A program made the translations under genes and the position numbers. Positions 24,107 to 36,599 of a DNA stretch of 64,000 nt are shown here, in pieces. The stretch lies in the NCBI RefSeq assembly GCF_000699445.3, contig NC_067199.1:30650402-30714401 (forward strand). The letters are read 5' to 3'. A model generated the notes under the pieces. That model was not told the origin of the DNA. It searched no databases and saw only the letters and a program-made list of their open reading frames with translations. How positions within the stretch are numbered: the stretch's first letter is position 1; the number at the start of each line of letters is the position of its first letter. The stretch comes from Schistosoma haematobium. Its lineage: Eukaryota; Platyhelminthes; Trematoda; Strigeidida; Schistosomatidae.

Positions 24107-25440
24107 TTAACTGAGCTTCTTCCCGATTTCCTCCTTCACTAGTATCTGGTTTGTTCTCTCCCACAGTAGATTGTTACTGATAGTGCCTGGCCAGCGGATC
24201 CGAAGTATTTTGCGTAGGCAACTGTTAATAAGCACTTGCATCTTCTGGGTTATAGCTAGTGTAGTTCTCCAAGTTTCCGCCCCATACAGTCGAACTGTTT
24301 TGACATTTGTATTGAAAATCCCGACCTTAGTGTTGGTTGACAGTTGCTTTGAGTTCCAGATGTTCCACAGTTGTAAATATGCTGCTCTTGCTTTGCCGAT
24401 CCGCGCCTTCACATCTGCATCAGGTCCACGGTGTTCATCAATGATGCTGCCCAGATATGTAAAGGTTTTTACATCTTCAAAAGCTTCTTCATTAAGTGTG
24501 ATTCGATTGTTGCGTGCTGTGCTGTATCGGAGAATCTTGCTTTTTCCTTTGTGTGTGTTGAGACCTACTGCTGTCGAGGCTGCTGCTACACTGGTCGTCT
24601 TATCCTGCATTTTTTGTTGCGTTTGCGATAGAAGAGCCAGATCGCCTGAGGAGTCTAGATCGTTCAGCTGCATCCTAGCTGGCCACTGTATCCCATGCTT
24701 CCCCACGGCTGTTGACGTCTTCATGATCCAGTCGATCACCAGGAGAAAGAGAATGGTGAGGGTAAGCAACCTTGCCTAACACCGGTCTCCACCTTGAACG
24801 ACTTTGTCAACTGTCCTCCATGCACAATTTTGCGGTGTAATCCATCGTAGGAATTCCGTATGATGCTGACTATCTTCTCAAACACATTATGGTGTCGAAG
24901 AAGCCTCTATAGTGTCTTCCTGTATACGCTGTCAAATGCTTTTTCTTAGTCAATGAAATTGATGTGGAGTGATGAATCGCATTCAATTGATTATTTCACA
25001 ATGAACCGTGGAGTTGCGATTCGGTCTGTACACGATCTATCCCTACGGAATCCAGCCTGTTGGTCTCGAAGTTGGGCGTTTGTGGAGTCCTTCATCCTGT
25101 TTAACAATAACCTGTTGATCAGGTATCCTTCTTTTCAATCTGTTGGAACTTGTTTTTCATCCCAAATCTTGCTAAAGAGAATATGGGGTATCTTTGCAGT
25201 TACTGCTACGTCTCCTTTCAGTGCCTCTGCTTGAATAATGTCTGGTCCAGCTGCTTTGCCACTCTTGATTTTTCTGATTACTATGCGGGTTTCTTCAATT
25301 TTTGGCTGGCCAACATAAACTGGGAGGTCCGTAAGTGCCGCTTCGATATTGGGTAAATTCAGTAGGGCTGGTCGGTTCAAGAGTTTCTTAAAATGATCTA
25401 CCTACCTGTTTCTCTGTTCTCCAATGTTGTGGTGTTCTGA
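24107..25440 (-). pseudogene. RTE-clade LINE fragment (SR2-like), RT region
   Basis: On the minus strand, 25380-25135 reads IRKIKSGKAAGPDIIQAEAL, an RT block 1 signature. A damaged stretch follows, then 24769-24107 reads FLLVIDWIMKTSTAVGKHGI, FTYLGSIIDEHRGPDADVKA and RLYGAETWRTTLAITQKMQ, the thumb and C-terminal parts of RTE reverse transcriptases. The YADD motif is damaged (LDSSGDLALL stands where DDLALL is expected). The endonuclease domain and the last part (RWKWIGHTLRK-like) are absent. Confidence 0.85.
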
Positions 25441-25544
25441 GGTAGATACAAATTCGACCTGACTGATGATTTAGTAGAAGTTTAATGTTGCCTCGAATAC
25501 TCGACAATACTAAAGAATAAAGACCTTTACAGGTCCGTCGATCT

Positions 25545-25930
25545 GACTCCATTTATATCGTAATGATGATTGTTGTTGAAATATATATATCACCTATCCT
25601 CGTATACAATCATCGACGTAAATCGCGTTAGTCAATAACGGAATTCAGATAAGTCAGCTAACGAGAATGGCCTTTGAATACATATATTTTGTATGTAAAG
25701 TGAATGCGATAGAACAAAGAGAAATGACGCGCAGGGGAGATGGCTGGTAAGCCAACTCACTTTTAGCCAGGCGTTACTCAATATTCATAGGCGGACAAAA
25801 TAAACTACTGACATGTGATGAGATATGGGATGTGAAGTGTACACACATATACGCTCTCATAAAAATAGTCAAGACTGATAAGCGAATAATTAACAAGGTC
25901 AAAATATGACTCAAGTAGAATGAATATCTG
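25545..25930. repeat. Unidentified interspersed repeat, copy 2
   Basis: Direct counterpart of 20710-21115, sharing GCGAATAATTAACAAGGTC, CACACATATACGCTC, GTAAGCCAACT and ACATATATTTTGTA. A shorter third copy lies at 34750-34955. No coding capacity was found. Confidence 0.6.
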
Positions 25931-26094
25931 CGTAGGCGGTAAACAATGTTCGTTCACACATATTTCATGTAAGAACAATAATAATAAAAGTACAACAAGT
26001 TGTTATACTGCGGATGACTTTGTCCGCTAAATAAGTTAGCAAAAGGGCTTGATTGAGCTAAATGAGAAAAAACTCAATTGCACGTGAGTCGTTA

Positions 26095-26350
26095 TAGACC
26101 TTAAAGATGCCACAAGTACTTAGAATTTGACAACATCTCAACCAGTAACACCTTCTGTAATCGAAACATACCAACCCAGTGAAACCAGAATTCAGAAGCG
26201 AAAAGGTTCGAAGATAAATTCGATAGGCTACCGATATTTCGAGAGGTGACTGGTGGTTGTAAGAGAAGTTGATCACAGCGTACTCACTCTTGATCTAGTG
26301 TAGAAACATGATCGAGCGCCTTCAGCTAGATGAGTTCATCAAAACAAATG
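26095..26350 (-). repeat. Diverged CsRn1-type LTR relic
   Basis: On the minus strand it contains CTCATCTAGCTGAAGGCGCT and GAAGGTGTTACTGG, both found in the LTRs of the intact element at 37.7 and 42.6 kb. It is heavily diverged. Its strand agrees with the decayed pol at 21.8-23.7 kb, so it may be that element's 5' LTR. Confidence 0.6.
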
Positions 26351-29300
26351 CAGTCAGAATCAGATGTCGAAAAATTACAGTGCAATTGATTCTGAGGATT
26401 TATTTACAGCTACAAGCTTGTGCTGGATTATAACAATATAGGCTACAAGAAACATCTCAGTCTCTGACTAGCGAAATATGAAACACATGGTATGAATATG
26501 ATAAACCCTGAGCATACTTTGCATAGATAATTTGCACATTAAAATAACGAGTCCTCTCGGCAAGATATGAGTTGGAATTTTAGGTTGAACAGATGATCAT
26601 GAATTTAAAATCAAATCATATCCTTCCATAACTTCAACAAACACTGTAAAGTGGTTCATTGGGAAGTTAAGTAACGTAGCTGTATAGTATGTCTCGAAAT
26701 TCGGAACAAATATAAGACAGAGATCAACATTTATCGTTTAATACATTGGGAACAACATAGAGAATGTATATTACTAACATTTCCATCTACAAAAGCCTAA
26801 ACGTTACTCACTCGAGTTAAAGTGTCGCAAAACTAAGGCTCGTAAAAAAATCTGCTTCTTCTTTTAGTGAAAAATCATTCCTCATTTACCAATTTTAACT
26901 CAAATTACTTGGACAGTTCCAGTAAAGTCCTCTTAACTTGGATTAACTTTTTTTAAGCCATGTATAAAATAAAACAGTAACCAGCCTACTCCTCAATCAA
27001 TAAAAACAACTGTTGCTACAATAACCTTTTGAAACCTTTTACATTTGTTTTACTTTGTAATGTAAAGAGTGTCAGTTTGAAATAGTTAACGTTTCCTTGA
27101 TTTTTTCACTGCTCGTACAGCTGAGTAGTGAAGTGTTTTGTTTAACCCGTAGATTTTTGACGGTACGGAACGTAAGTTTGTATCTACGGTTCTTTTAAAT
27201 GTTCCAGTTACGACCAGCCAAGCGAATGTGGTAACATTTCCCTTTACACCTAATGTCCCTATTTTTGCGGAACATTTTGTCGTTTTTGGGGGAAGCCACT
27301 ATAAAAGGTTTTGGTCAAATTGCGCAAACGCCCAAAAAATACACAGATCTGGGGAAATTCCCCAGAATTTTGGGGATATACGTCACGTTTGTCTAAAAAA
27401 ATACAGGTAAACAGAGCTGTCAACGACTTTTCACAACATCTAGCGCTATTGGCCCCAGTTTTTCTTTATTAATAATCTTTCCGACCATGGATCACAAAAC
27501 GAGTTGTTTCCTCCTTGCATCTTACTTTTAATATCCTTTGCTGGGGAAAAATTAGACGTGTCAGTTTCGGTAATCCTTGGTCATTTAATTCCGAGGTATT
27601 TTGGGGCATTTTTCCTAAAGGTCAGGAGATAAATAATTGGCTTACCTTTTCAACAGGATTCATGCCTATCTTTACGCAGACCAGTTTCTGAAACTTATTA
27701 GGCGGTCTTCAACTTTTTTTCAGCGATGGTGAACTTTATTGAATCTCACAAGTGTAATTCAAATATTCCGGTGATTTCGCTACCCAGTCTCTTCAACTTA
27801 CTTCCAATTAATAGTTTCACTTTATTCGTCTATTGTATGCGAGGCAGACGTTCTCAATATCTGAGTAAATTCAACCTCATGATGGCTGAGTTACAAACTT
27901 TGAAGGAGTTTACGTTTATTTCTCTTTTCTTTGATTCATTACAATGTCAGACTATTCTGTCAGTATAATTTTGGATTTCCTATCTAAATAATCCCAGGCT
28001 GCACTTTTAGCATATATATAGTGAAAAGTGACCATACATTTAATCTATCTGGTATGTTAAACAGAAATAATAAAGTACGTAGGAAGCTTTTTCCTCCCTC
28101 AACGACCTAAATATTGTCCATGTGCGCGATATCGATCGGGGAGCGAAGTGGTTAGATGCATTGAGTACTTCAGAAGCTCCGGACATCTCAGTCACCGTGT
28201 AATGGTTGCTGCCCAAATTTTGATATAAATAATAAAGTTATCCACGTTTGTCAACTTCTGCCACTCCGTTTTTAACGGGCCAAAAATATGGATGTAAGTC
28301 AGAAGCATCTCAGGAGACACAACTGTGAAAACGACTTTAAAACATGATGAGAATCTGCAAGAAATATATAGATCGTTTCCTAGGTGTACATTCTGATTTC
28401 TGGTAGAATCGTCTTGTTGCTTTAGGTCATGAAATCTTTCACACTGTTATCAATAATTGAGTTACATAATGATTGTTCTTAAACTCATTGAATTACTGAA
28501 GCAATAACAAGAATAAAATACCTTCATTTTTCAGAATTTCTAAGATATGTTATAATTACAGAGTTTGAAGTAGGTGTTATCAGAAACTTGGGAATTATGA
28601 TCTCTTTCTCCATAAATTATTAGTATTAACTGATATTTTATTGAAGTACTATGTGAAATATGGAGCATTCACTCATGTTATCGGTATAATCAGTTTTATG
28701 TAAGATCTACGCATTTTCCATTATTGTCGAATTTAGTTTTTACTACATTCTTGTTCTGGCATTAATTGAAAATACTCCTTGATAAAGGATAATTAATCAT
28801 AACTATTGAATGCCCGAAGAAATTTATAATATTGCTGTGATTCATGGTTAAAAATGATCATTATGGTACTTCACACACCTTATATTTATCTCATCTTGCT
28901 ATTTGTTGTTTAGTTTTAGGAATACATGGAACCTTGTTTCATCTTTATATTCCGTAGTTAATATTTCCGTCAGTGGTTGAAATTTTACCCAAAAGTATTT
29001 TGATAACCTTCGTGAACTTCAAAATGTCTTGTGTTTATTGCACAGAGGTTCTTCGTGACTTTGTAGTGATCTGTTCTTAACTATTTAGTGCCAAAATGGT
29101 CTAAGATGAGAGTACATTTCTCAAGGAGGCTTTTAATTGGTATGAATATTCTGAACTCTTTGAATTGATTGCCTGACCTAACATTAAATATTGCTAGGAA
29201 TTTCAGCACTTAGCTAATTAACATAAAAAACGTAGAAAGTCAGTTTCAAAACATAACCATGAGCATGTTCAGAAGTATGATCAAAATATCGTAATGGAGT

Positions 29301-29600
29301 TACTGAAAATCGTTCAAGTTATTTCACATTACATTTTTTGAATTTTCCGATAGAATGAAAAATTAACATAATTTTTTGTAGAATACCGTTCATTTTCTAA
29401 TTTTCTTTTAACAGATAATAAATCGCACTGAACTGTGATCTTATATCGATAAGTGAACACAAATACAACGTCCAGTGGATTAATTTCCATCATTTCAATC
29501 TTGATGCTTTAACTCTTTCAATCTAATATATGTTCTATTCCTTGGATTTATCTTGATCTCGATTTAAATCAGAAAATATTAGACAAGAAAATATCCTAAA
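26351..29600. other. Sequence without recognised genes
   Basis: No domain-bearing reading was found. Around 27.2-27.4 kb there is CTATAAAAGG followed by a less AT-rich stretch with repeated GGGGAAATTCCCC-type runs and a donor-like CAG|GTAAAC. This might be a promoter and 5' non-coding exon for a downstream gene, but that is conjecture. Confidence 0.35.
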
Positions 29601-29912
29601 ATGTGTGAAATAGAATTGTACAGAAAAACAAAAATAGATATTCCATTACTGGCTGCTGGAATGATTTTGTGCATTTTAAGTTGTTTAATGATTTCTGTTG
29701 GAATAGCTAGAGTACGTGAAGATGTTTGGATAGCAGGAATTCTTGTAGCTATTGTAGGTTTACCGCTATTCTTGTTTTTCTTGGTAGTTTTTTGTGTCAT
29801 CAGAACAAACAATTATACGGAAGTGTTACCAAAGCAGTATGTACTTGGCAAAATACCACCACCAACCTTTACAAGCATACCATCAGCACTTGGATCTATT
29901 TATCACGCGTAA
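29601..29912 (+). CDS. Small two-TM membrane protein, 103 aa, unknown
   Basis: Complete ORF from ATG to TAA. I do not recognise the family. Residues about 14-36 (IPLLAAGMILCILSCLMISV) and 43-68 (WIAGILVAIVGLPLFLFFLV) are hydrophobic enough to be membrane helices, joined by a short charged turn (ARVRED). The tail is polar with several prolines (GKIPPPTFTSIPSALGS). An in-frame stop lies shortly upstream of the ATG, which supports the start. AATAAA at 30276-30281 could serve as its polyadenylation signal. It appears intronless in the coding part. A 5' non-coding exon is possible. Confidence 0.6.
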   Translation: MCEIELYRKTKIDIPLLAAGMILCILSCLMISVGIARVREDVWIAGILVAIVGLPLFLFFLVVFCVIRTNNYTEVLPKQYVLGKIPPPTFTSIPSALGSIYHA

Positions 29913-30275
29913 ACTTTTTTCATGAACATAATTCTTTGTAACTCATTTGGATATTTTTTATCTTTCCCTTTTGATTGATATGATTAGATTTTGGTCTCAT
30001 TTCATAACGTTATGTGTAGAACAGTTAAACTATTTCAATGAATTTTAAGTTCTTATTACTTTTTGACGATTTTCAATGAGGAACGATTGCTTTCAGTCTT
30101 ACCATTTCTTAATTTTAACCTATTTACTTGTAAATATATAAAATAAGTGGTTTTTATAATTTCTGAAAGTCCTAATGGTTCTTTTATAATAATTTTTGAA
30201 CACTTTTCGTATTGTTTGTATGGTTTATGGGCTTGTATAAATTGCAAATTCATGTCTGTTGACAAAGTAGATGAC

Positions 30276-30281
30276 AATAAA
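30276..30281 (+). terminator. Candidate polyadenylation signal
   Basis: AATAAA about 365 bp after the stop of the two-TM ORF, in the same direction. Confidence 0.35.
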
Positions 30282-30299
30282 ACAAAATCCCATATCAAG

Positions 30300-31735
30300 T
30301 TGGTTTTGACTTAACGTCTTTTTTAATGGTATATCTTTTTAATATGTTGGTTATAATGTTAGATCGTGGTTACTTACCACTTTGAAAGTTTTGGTCTGAA
30401 TTTTTGACTTATGTCTTGTATTATATTGTGTCTTCTGAGTTAAGTGGTTCATTCACAAAGTTTTGATTGATGCTGTGAACGACATCGTCGGCAGTTACTC
30501 TACATAAAGTGTAAGACCAATCACACTTGCATATATTGAATGGAATTCCCCCCATAAGTTTTTAATCAAACTCGTTAGTCATCTGACTATTTGATTTTTT
30601 ATCATTATTGCCATACTTCTAGTTATTTGCTTTTAAAGGAATTCAAGTTGGAATAAGCCACAATTTCTGAAAAAAAGCGAGGTAAGAACAAATGATATCT
30701 GCGACCTCCAAATTTAAAATCAATGATAATGAATCGTACTCAGTGAATGGTCATGGAAATGGCACTGATGTATTTATTTGACTAATTGCATTTAGTTAGA
30801 ATTACCGCTAGAAGACTGAATAAACGAATCATATGCCTAACTGGACAAATGTAATTCTTCTTATGCTGATATTAATACATTGGTTTTTGTCTGATCAAGT
30901 CAACCAATTAGTAGACATAACGATACTTCAACAATATATGATCATTAAACTCATGAATCAAAAGTAATGTTACTGTACCCCTATTTAGTTTGAAAATCAT
31001 TGCCATAACTGTACGCCTCTACACTAAGTTTCTGCTCATCAATCTGAAACACACTACTGAGGATTTTGTTTTATTATTTCCTAACCGCTGCTGATAAACT
31101 AGTAAATCGTTTGTTGCTTCCGTAAACTGCCATTACATATTCCAATTTTGACTTGTAAACTTACGTAATCAGTGCTATAAACTGTTTGAATGACTTATCC
31201 CACCTTTTTTCTTATTACTCTTAACTTAACCTTATGCAACTTGTTTTAAATTCCCAAGTTACATTGTATGTAACTGATTTATTTATTTGGCTAATTAAAC
31301 GGACACTTCTTATCTTTAACAAAATATTACAAATTTTGCTAACATCCTGTTTCAAATTACTTAGTTTATACAATATAATATGCACTAAAACTTGAAAACC
31401 AACCGTAATTTCAAATTCTGATATATTTTTGTTAAATCAAAAATTAAAAAATTAATATTATTGACACCCAATCATTTGATCGGTAATAATTTAGTATACA
31501 ATTATAAAATGACGATGTTAGTCTAGCATGATGATGAACGTCTAACTAAAAAACTATTCCTTCATATATATAATTCTGATAGGAATATAATTTTCGGTAA
31601 TTGAATGTAATGTGCACTTCTAATCAATAGTTCATTGATGTTGTCATGAGGAAGTGCAAAATATTTAATGTACTGGAAATTGAAAGATTTGGTTATTTGT
31701 TTTAGTTTTTTAGTTTTAACTTGACCTTGTCTGTA
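30300..31735. other. Intergenic sequence, nothing recognised
   Basis: AT-rich with no repeat or coding signal that I could assign. Confidence 0.45.
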
Positions 31736-31741
31736 TAAGTG

Positions 31742-32086
31742 ATGTTAAACAAAAAATTTATTTTCATTTTTATCAGCTTATTTTTGTTAAATGAAATTAG
31801 TTTTGGATATATTTTGGTCTGTCGAAAAATGAAAAAAGACAATAAAAGAAGCTATCATGGATATGGTGGTTATTGCTATGACTGTATATTCATCTGTCGT
31901 GTATTTACAAATGATATGAAACGACCGGAATCGTTTCAACCTAGAAAACGCGGTCCACAACATCCAGATGAAGCATTAAAAGAAAAACTTCGCAGAAATT
32001 CAGTACCTAGAGGTATCTATGATAATCCGTATAACCCTGGTTTGTGGCGTCGTACGACAACATTGACTGCACCATACACTAGTTAA
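31742..32086 (+). CDS. Small secreted protein, 114 aa, unknown
   Basis: ORF starting at the ATG at 31742. The first 22 residues (MLNKKFIFIFISLFLLNEIS, then FG) form a typical signal peptide with a lysine-rich start and hydrophobic core. The mature part is basic and proline/tyrosine-rich, with one cysteine cluster (GYGGYCYDCIFICR) and a C-terminal stretch RNSVPRGIYDNPYNPGLWRR. I do not recognise a family. A polyadenylation signal lies 15-20 bp after the stop, and a pyrimidine-rich TTTTAG tract precedes the start. Together these make a real short gene likely. The last exon of a longer gene is the alternative. Confidence 0.65.
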   Translation: MLNKKFIFIFISLFLLNEISFGYILVCRKMKKDNKRSYHGYGGYCYDCIFICRVFTNDMKRPESFQPRKRGPQHPDEALKEKLRRNSVPRGIYDNPYNPGLWRRTTTLTAPYTS

Positions 32087-32099
32087 TACATAGTAAATA

Positions 32100-32112
32100 C
32101 AAATAAATAAAG
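32100..32112 (+). terminator. Polyadenylation signal of the small secreted protein gene
   Basis: AAATAAATAAAG contains two overlapping AATAAA hexamers just after the stop. Confidence 0.55.
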
Positions 32113-34075
32113 TTATTCAGTATATTATTTGCCATCCAATATTATTATTTAATTTCCAGATCGTCTAATAAACGTGAACAAATGATAATTACTTTTCCAT
32201 CAAATAAAATATTGTTTTAATATCTTTTGCTTGTTTCTCACAAATTCTATTGGAAATATTCCTCTAATAGGTACGTTCTGTATTGTCGTGTACTTTAGTT
32301 AATTCATTAAAGGTTAGGTACTTTTACAGCTAAAATGTTTAATAATTTATCTGAGTATTTTTGACAACTTCATTAGTCTGTAGTTATTTTTAAATTATAA
32401 CTTGCTGTCGATTAAAATGTCATAAGAAAGTATAATTGTTAGGTATTTAAAACCTCCATTTATTTATATATCTTTTTTCAAGTCATATGATGATTATATA
32501 TCAAGATTCTCCGTTATTTTCGACTGATTGTAGTTCTAAATGAGTCGCTAGAAAGAAAGCATGTTTTTAGTATTTTATATGCTAACTATAATCAAATAAA
32601 TGAAAAACATTTTTGGACAAATAAATGCTGGTAAACATATCTAAAACAATCGAATTAGTGAATCTGGCCAAAGATTTGATTTACTTTGTCACAATTGCTT
32701 ACAGGTGTTGAATGATTTTCTCTTATTTTGTTGTCCTAGATAACTTAAAGGTGAATTTTTTCAGTGACTGACTGGTTAACAACCAAAGAGCCCGGGACAG
32801 CTGTTCTATTCTTATTTGGAATTACTTTGTATTCTCATAAGTATAAAATGGATCACTTTAGCGGGAGCAAATATTTTTTATTGATATCTTAAGTTGACGT
32901 AAATCGTAGGAAAAGCGTAATGTGACTTTCATATCTGAATACATTTTCCACTATGGATTAATATCTGGTGCCGTGCTGTAGTAAACTAAAATTTCAGTGG
33001 AAGTTTATTAATGATCTCACTATGGTTAGTTTTTCACTTCCTTGATACTCTATATCCGAACAAAATTTATCTTAAAACTCTTTGACACTGACTTTGCCAC
33101 ATGTTTATCTAGGATGTGGATTTTCTTAAATGGTTGATTATCCTAAGAATTTATTCCACTGAACCAAATACTGGATAATCTATATCCACCAGAGGAGGTA
33201 TGGCATAAACACTAACTGTATTCGTAATGGGTTTCCTTCACGTGACAAAAAAATATCCAAATTGATAATACACAAAATATTAGATTACTACGAAAGATAT
33301 TCACTAACCGTGATAGATAACCATGCACTGTAATGTGCATTTGTAATTATTCTTACTATATAACTCCAATATTTGTCACGATATACAGTCTTGTCCATTC
33401 ATGGCAAGCTTTCGACTGTCATACGAATGAAACCTCACTCAATTATAGTTATGACGTCAGTGTCATCAACTTTGTGTGATAATTAACTGTGTCTGTTACA
33501 GACGACGATGAATGAACCATTAGATATAAATCCTACGCTTAATTACACGTGTTATGTTTAAGCTACTCCGTTGTGCGAATACTTGGAAAGGATTAACATG
33601 AGAGTACATACTTAGTTCCCATGGGCGTCTACCAGCCAATCTAGTAAACTTATCGAAATTACTTATCACTATATCGCTTTTTTACAGCCAATAATCAAAC
33701 CAGTAACATTTTGTGGAACCTGACATACTATAACCAAAGCGCAGTCGATCTTCGTTTTTTTCTTTTACTCTTGATCGTAAAAACCAATGGTCATATTTTA
33801 AATGAACAAAACGCATAACAGCCAAAAGCTGCTAACAAGATAGTGCTCAAAAATCACGTCAAAGATACCTACTATGTGGTGATTCTGTTTGTTCTATTAA
33901 TAATGTACATCGTTCAGTACGTTGTTAACTTCCACTTCAACTTTATTCCGGTTATTTTCTAAAGTTTTGGATAACAAAAGCACTGTTGTATTTAATTAAA
34001 TCCTGGAAACACTTTTAGCAGTATGTGGATACCCAAAATACGTAATTCTATATATCTTCAATATTGCTGCTGACC
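32113..34075. other. Intergenic sequence, nothing recognised
   Basis: AT-rich with no supported feature. Confidence 0.45.
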
Positions 34076-34079
34076 TCGT

Positions 34080-34330
34080 TAGTTTTGTTGGATACGGTCT
34101 AGCTGAAGGCGCTCGGTCACGCATCCGTACCAGATCACTAGTGGATAGGCCGTGTTACGCATCTCTTTCAATTGCTAGCCAGTTTAGACCAGACGATCGA
34201 GAGCTTCTCAAATATATCTTCGAACCCCTTTAATTATGACTTCTGATTTGACTGGGCCAGTATACTTCGACGATGGTGTTGCGTGCAAAGACATTGTTAA
34301 ACCTCGAATACCTGTGGCATTTTCATACTT
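34080..34330 (+). repeat. Diverged CsRn1-type LTR relic
   Basis: CTAGCTGAAGGCGCTCGGTC, ACGCATCCGTACCAGATCAC and GAATACCTGTGGCAT match the LTRs at 37683-38005 and 42635-42957 with many differences. No coding remnant lies beside it, so it is probably an old solo LTR of a related family. Confidence 0.7.
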
Positions 34331-34749
34331 AAACCTTTCTGAGATATTGCTGGCTTAGCATATATGACTATCTGTCATTTATTCCACTTACATGGAATTG
34401 ATCTGTTTCCTCTTAAATGGTTAGTTATTGAAATGTGCCTTATTCAAGTTAAATGAATGTTTTTCGGTACAAATTTTCATGTATTAGTTTATGGCTAAAT
34501 ACTAGAGATGGTCAGTCACCCGAGTAGTTTACTTCGCAATGCACTTACTATAGTGGTCTCGCCATGAAATTTAAAAGTGATCATCTATGTTTTTACTCCA
34601 TGGAGGCTTCCTATCACGTCATTCGTAATTTGAGAAGCCACGCAATCAAAGTGATGGTAAGCTTGATTATTCCAAACATATAGGATTCGGCTTCTTAAAG
34701 GTACTTGAATGCATTTTTGAAATGCTTCAAGTTATTGTTGCCCATGATT

Positions 34750-34955
34750 GACTCCAACCTTATCGTATGATAATATTAACGAGATATACATCGCGCCTAT
34801 CCCCATATCTAATCATTGACTTAATTCACGTTAGTAAATACTGAAATAAAAGATTCCAAATACGAGAATGGTTTTTGAGTACATATATTTCATTTTCATG
34901 TCACTACAGATAAACAATAAGAGAAACGAAGCCCATCAGAGAAAACAAGCGTGCG
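34750..34955. repeat. Unidentified interspersed repeat, copy 3 (partial)
   Basis: Same direction as copies 1 and 2, sharing TTGACTCCAACCTTATCG, ACGAGAATGG and TGAGTACATATATTTCAT. It covers only the first half of the repeat. Confidence 0.5.
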
Positions 34956-35224
34956 GTACTTTCGAAGTTTGCGTTACGATAACTCGGTTTCTAAGATATA
35001 TTGTTTGAATATTGTTGAATCCTAGTTTATAACATCAGAATTAATACTTAAAGTGAAATGGATCGACTGTCAAAAAACGAGCTCGGAAAAGCCCTAATTC
35101 TTCAAATGATAACAATGATGTTATTACCTCTATCATATACTCCGCTACTCCTTTTGAATCTGATAATGTTGGGAGTGGCCTTACACCACACCTGCTGCTG
35201 GATGACTTCGTCTCTAATTTAATA

Positions 35225-36250
35225 ATGAGTTCCACCTCAAGATCAAAAAGTATCGATAATATCAAGAATGAATTAAACACTATCTTAAAACAACTAAACG
35301 ACATGCGTTTTGAAGTTGAGTCACTTGTTAGCTCTTTATCAAAGCATGATCATTTGAAACAAGAAATAAAGACACTATCAACCCTTAAACTGCTTTTGTC
35401 AAAGGATATCGTTTTTCCGGAACTTGGTGACATTATAAAAGCAGAATCTGTTATCGATTTTATTGCTAGTGAAGTTACCAAGCCGATAATCTCTCGTAAT
35501 AACGTGATTGTCTATAATATACCTGACAAAATCCCTATTAAAACTGTAAGGAACTCGATATTAAAAGCATTCAACCTTCAAGACAGTCCATACCAATGCA
35601 TTCGACTTAATAAAAAGCACCAGAAATACTCGTGCCAGGTGTTGTCCTGATTCGATTCTCATATATTAGCTGAACAGTTCAAAGAATCCGAACGGCTAAT
35701 CTGTGCCCTCACGAAGTTTAGAAACGGTCTTATAGTCCCAGATAAGACCACTAACCAAAGACTTACTCAAAAACGTACCTTGAACGAAAATAAAGGTGTT
35801 GAGATCATAACAAATCACGATGCATTAGCTGTTGGATCCACTGATGCAGCTACCCTATCTCGTGTTATCGAGTACTCTGATTTACCAACGAAGAGTGCTA
35901 ATTTGCCTATTATACCTGTAGTGACATCTAATAACCAATGTAGATCTAACGACGACACTAATCCGATGTTTTCCAGTTTACCATTAGAAGCCCATAAGCA
36001 AATACCTAGTTATAATGCGACAGCTCTTAAAACACTGTCAAGATTAAAATGTCTATGCCACTTAAGAAGAACGTATGTACAGAACCTTCTGGGTCTAGGC
36101 CCAATAACAAAAATATTACGACGCCCCTACCAAATAAAAATAAGAACATACTTCCCGACACCATGCTTTAACCTACGCATTGTAGGGGAGTTTATAAGGG
36201 CACACTTGATTCAACTGTCTCACAAGATGGCCACTACAATCACGGTGTAA
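35225..36250 (+). pseudogene. CR1-like LINE ORF1 (coiled coil and RRM-like), broken
   Basis: The first part (MSSTSRSKSIDNIKNELNTI) forms a heptad-rich coiled coil with leucines, followed by NNVIVYNIPDKIPIKTVRN, which fits the RNP2 strand of an RRM as found in CR1/jockey ORF1 proteins. The reading shifts frame near 35648 and goes on through DKTTNQRLTQKRTLNENKG. An upstream ATG at 35058 starts a related reading that shifts frame near 35105. No zinc knuckle was seen. ORF1 proteins bind the element RNA. Confidence 0.65.
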
Positions 36251-36599
36251 GCAGGCCTAATATTAGACAGACCGCAGTGAACCAATGTGCCCCACGGTTA
36301 CTCTCAAACGTTTTAAATAATCAACCTTTAAGACCTAACTTTTCTCGACACTTTCCATTCGGGCAAGATGGACTACTAGGTTACTCACCATCAACCCAAC
36401 CCCAACTAGCAGGTGCCTGTCTAAACTGTCCGCCTAGTCAAGTTCAACAAATCAATCCATTCTATCAAAATAATTATTAAATGACCTTCAGAATTCCCTG
36501 GTCTCACTAGCAATACAGTTTGCTCAAGCGATAGCTCATATGACCAGTCAAATATAACAAACCACAGTCTATGCAAATTTAAAATACAGAACATCGATA

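Noticed and set aside
24171..24779. 202-codon plus-strand ORF.
   Set aside because: It is the antisense shadow of the RTE reverse transcriptase fragment on the minus strand.
27228..27410. 60-codon ORF beside CTATAAAAGG.
   Set aside because: Low-complexity reading with no domain. The TATA-like string alone is weak in such AT-rich DNA.
28085..28230. Possible tRNA-derived SINE (AGCGAAGTGGTTAGATGC resembles an A box).
   Set aside because: No B box, no partner copy in the window and no target duplication were found.
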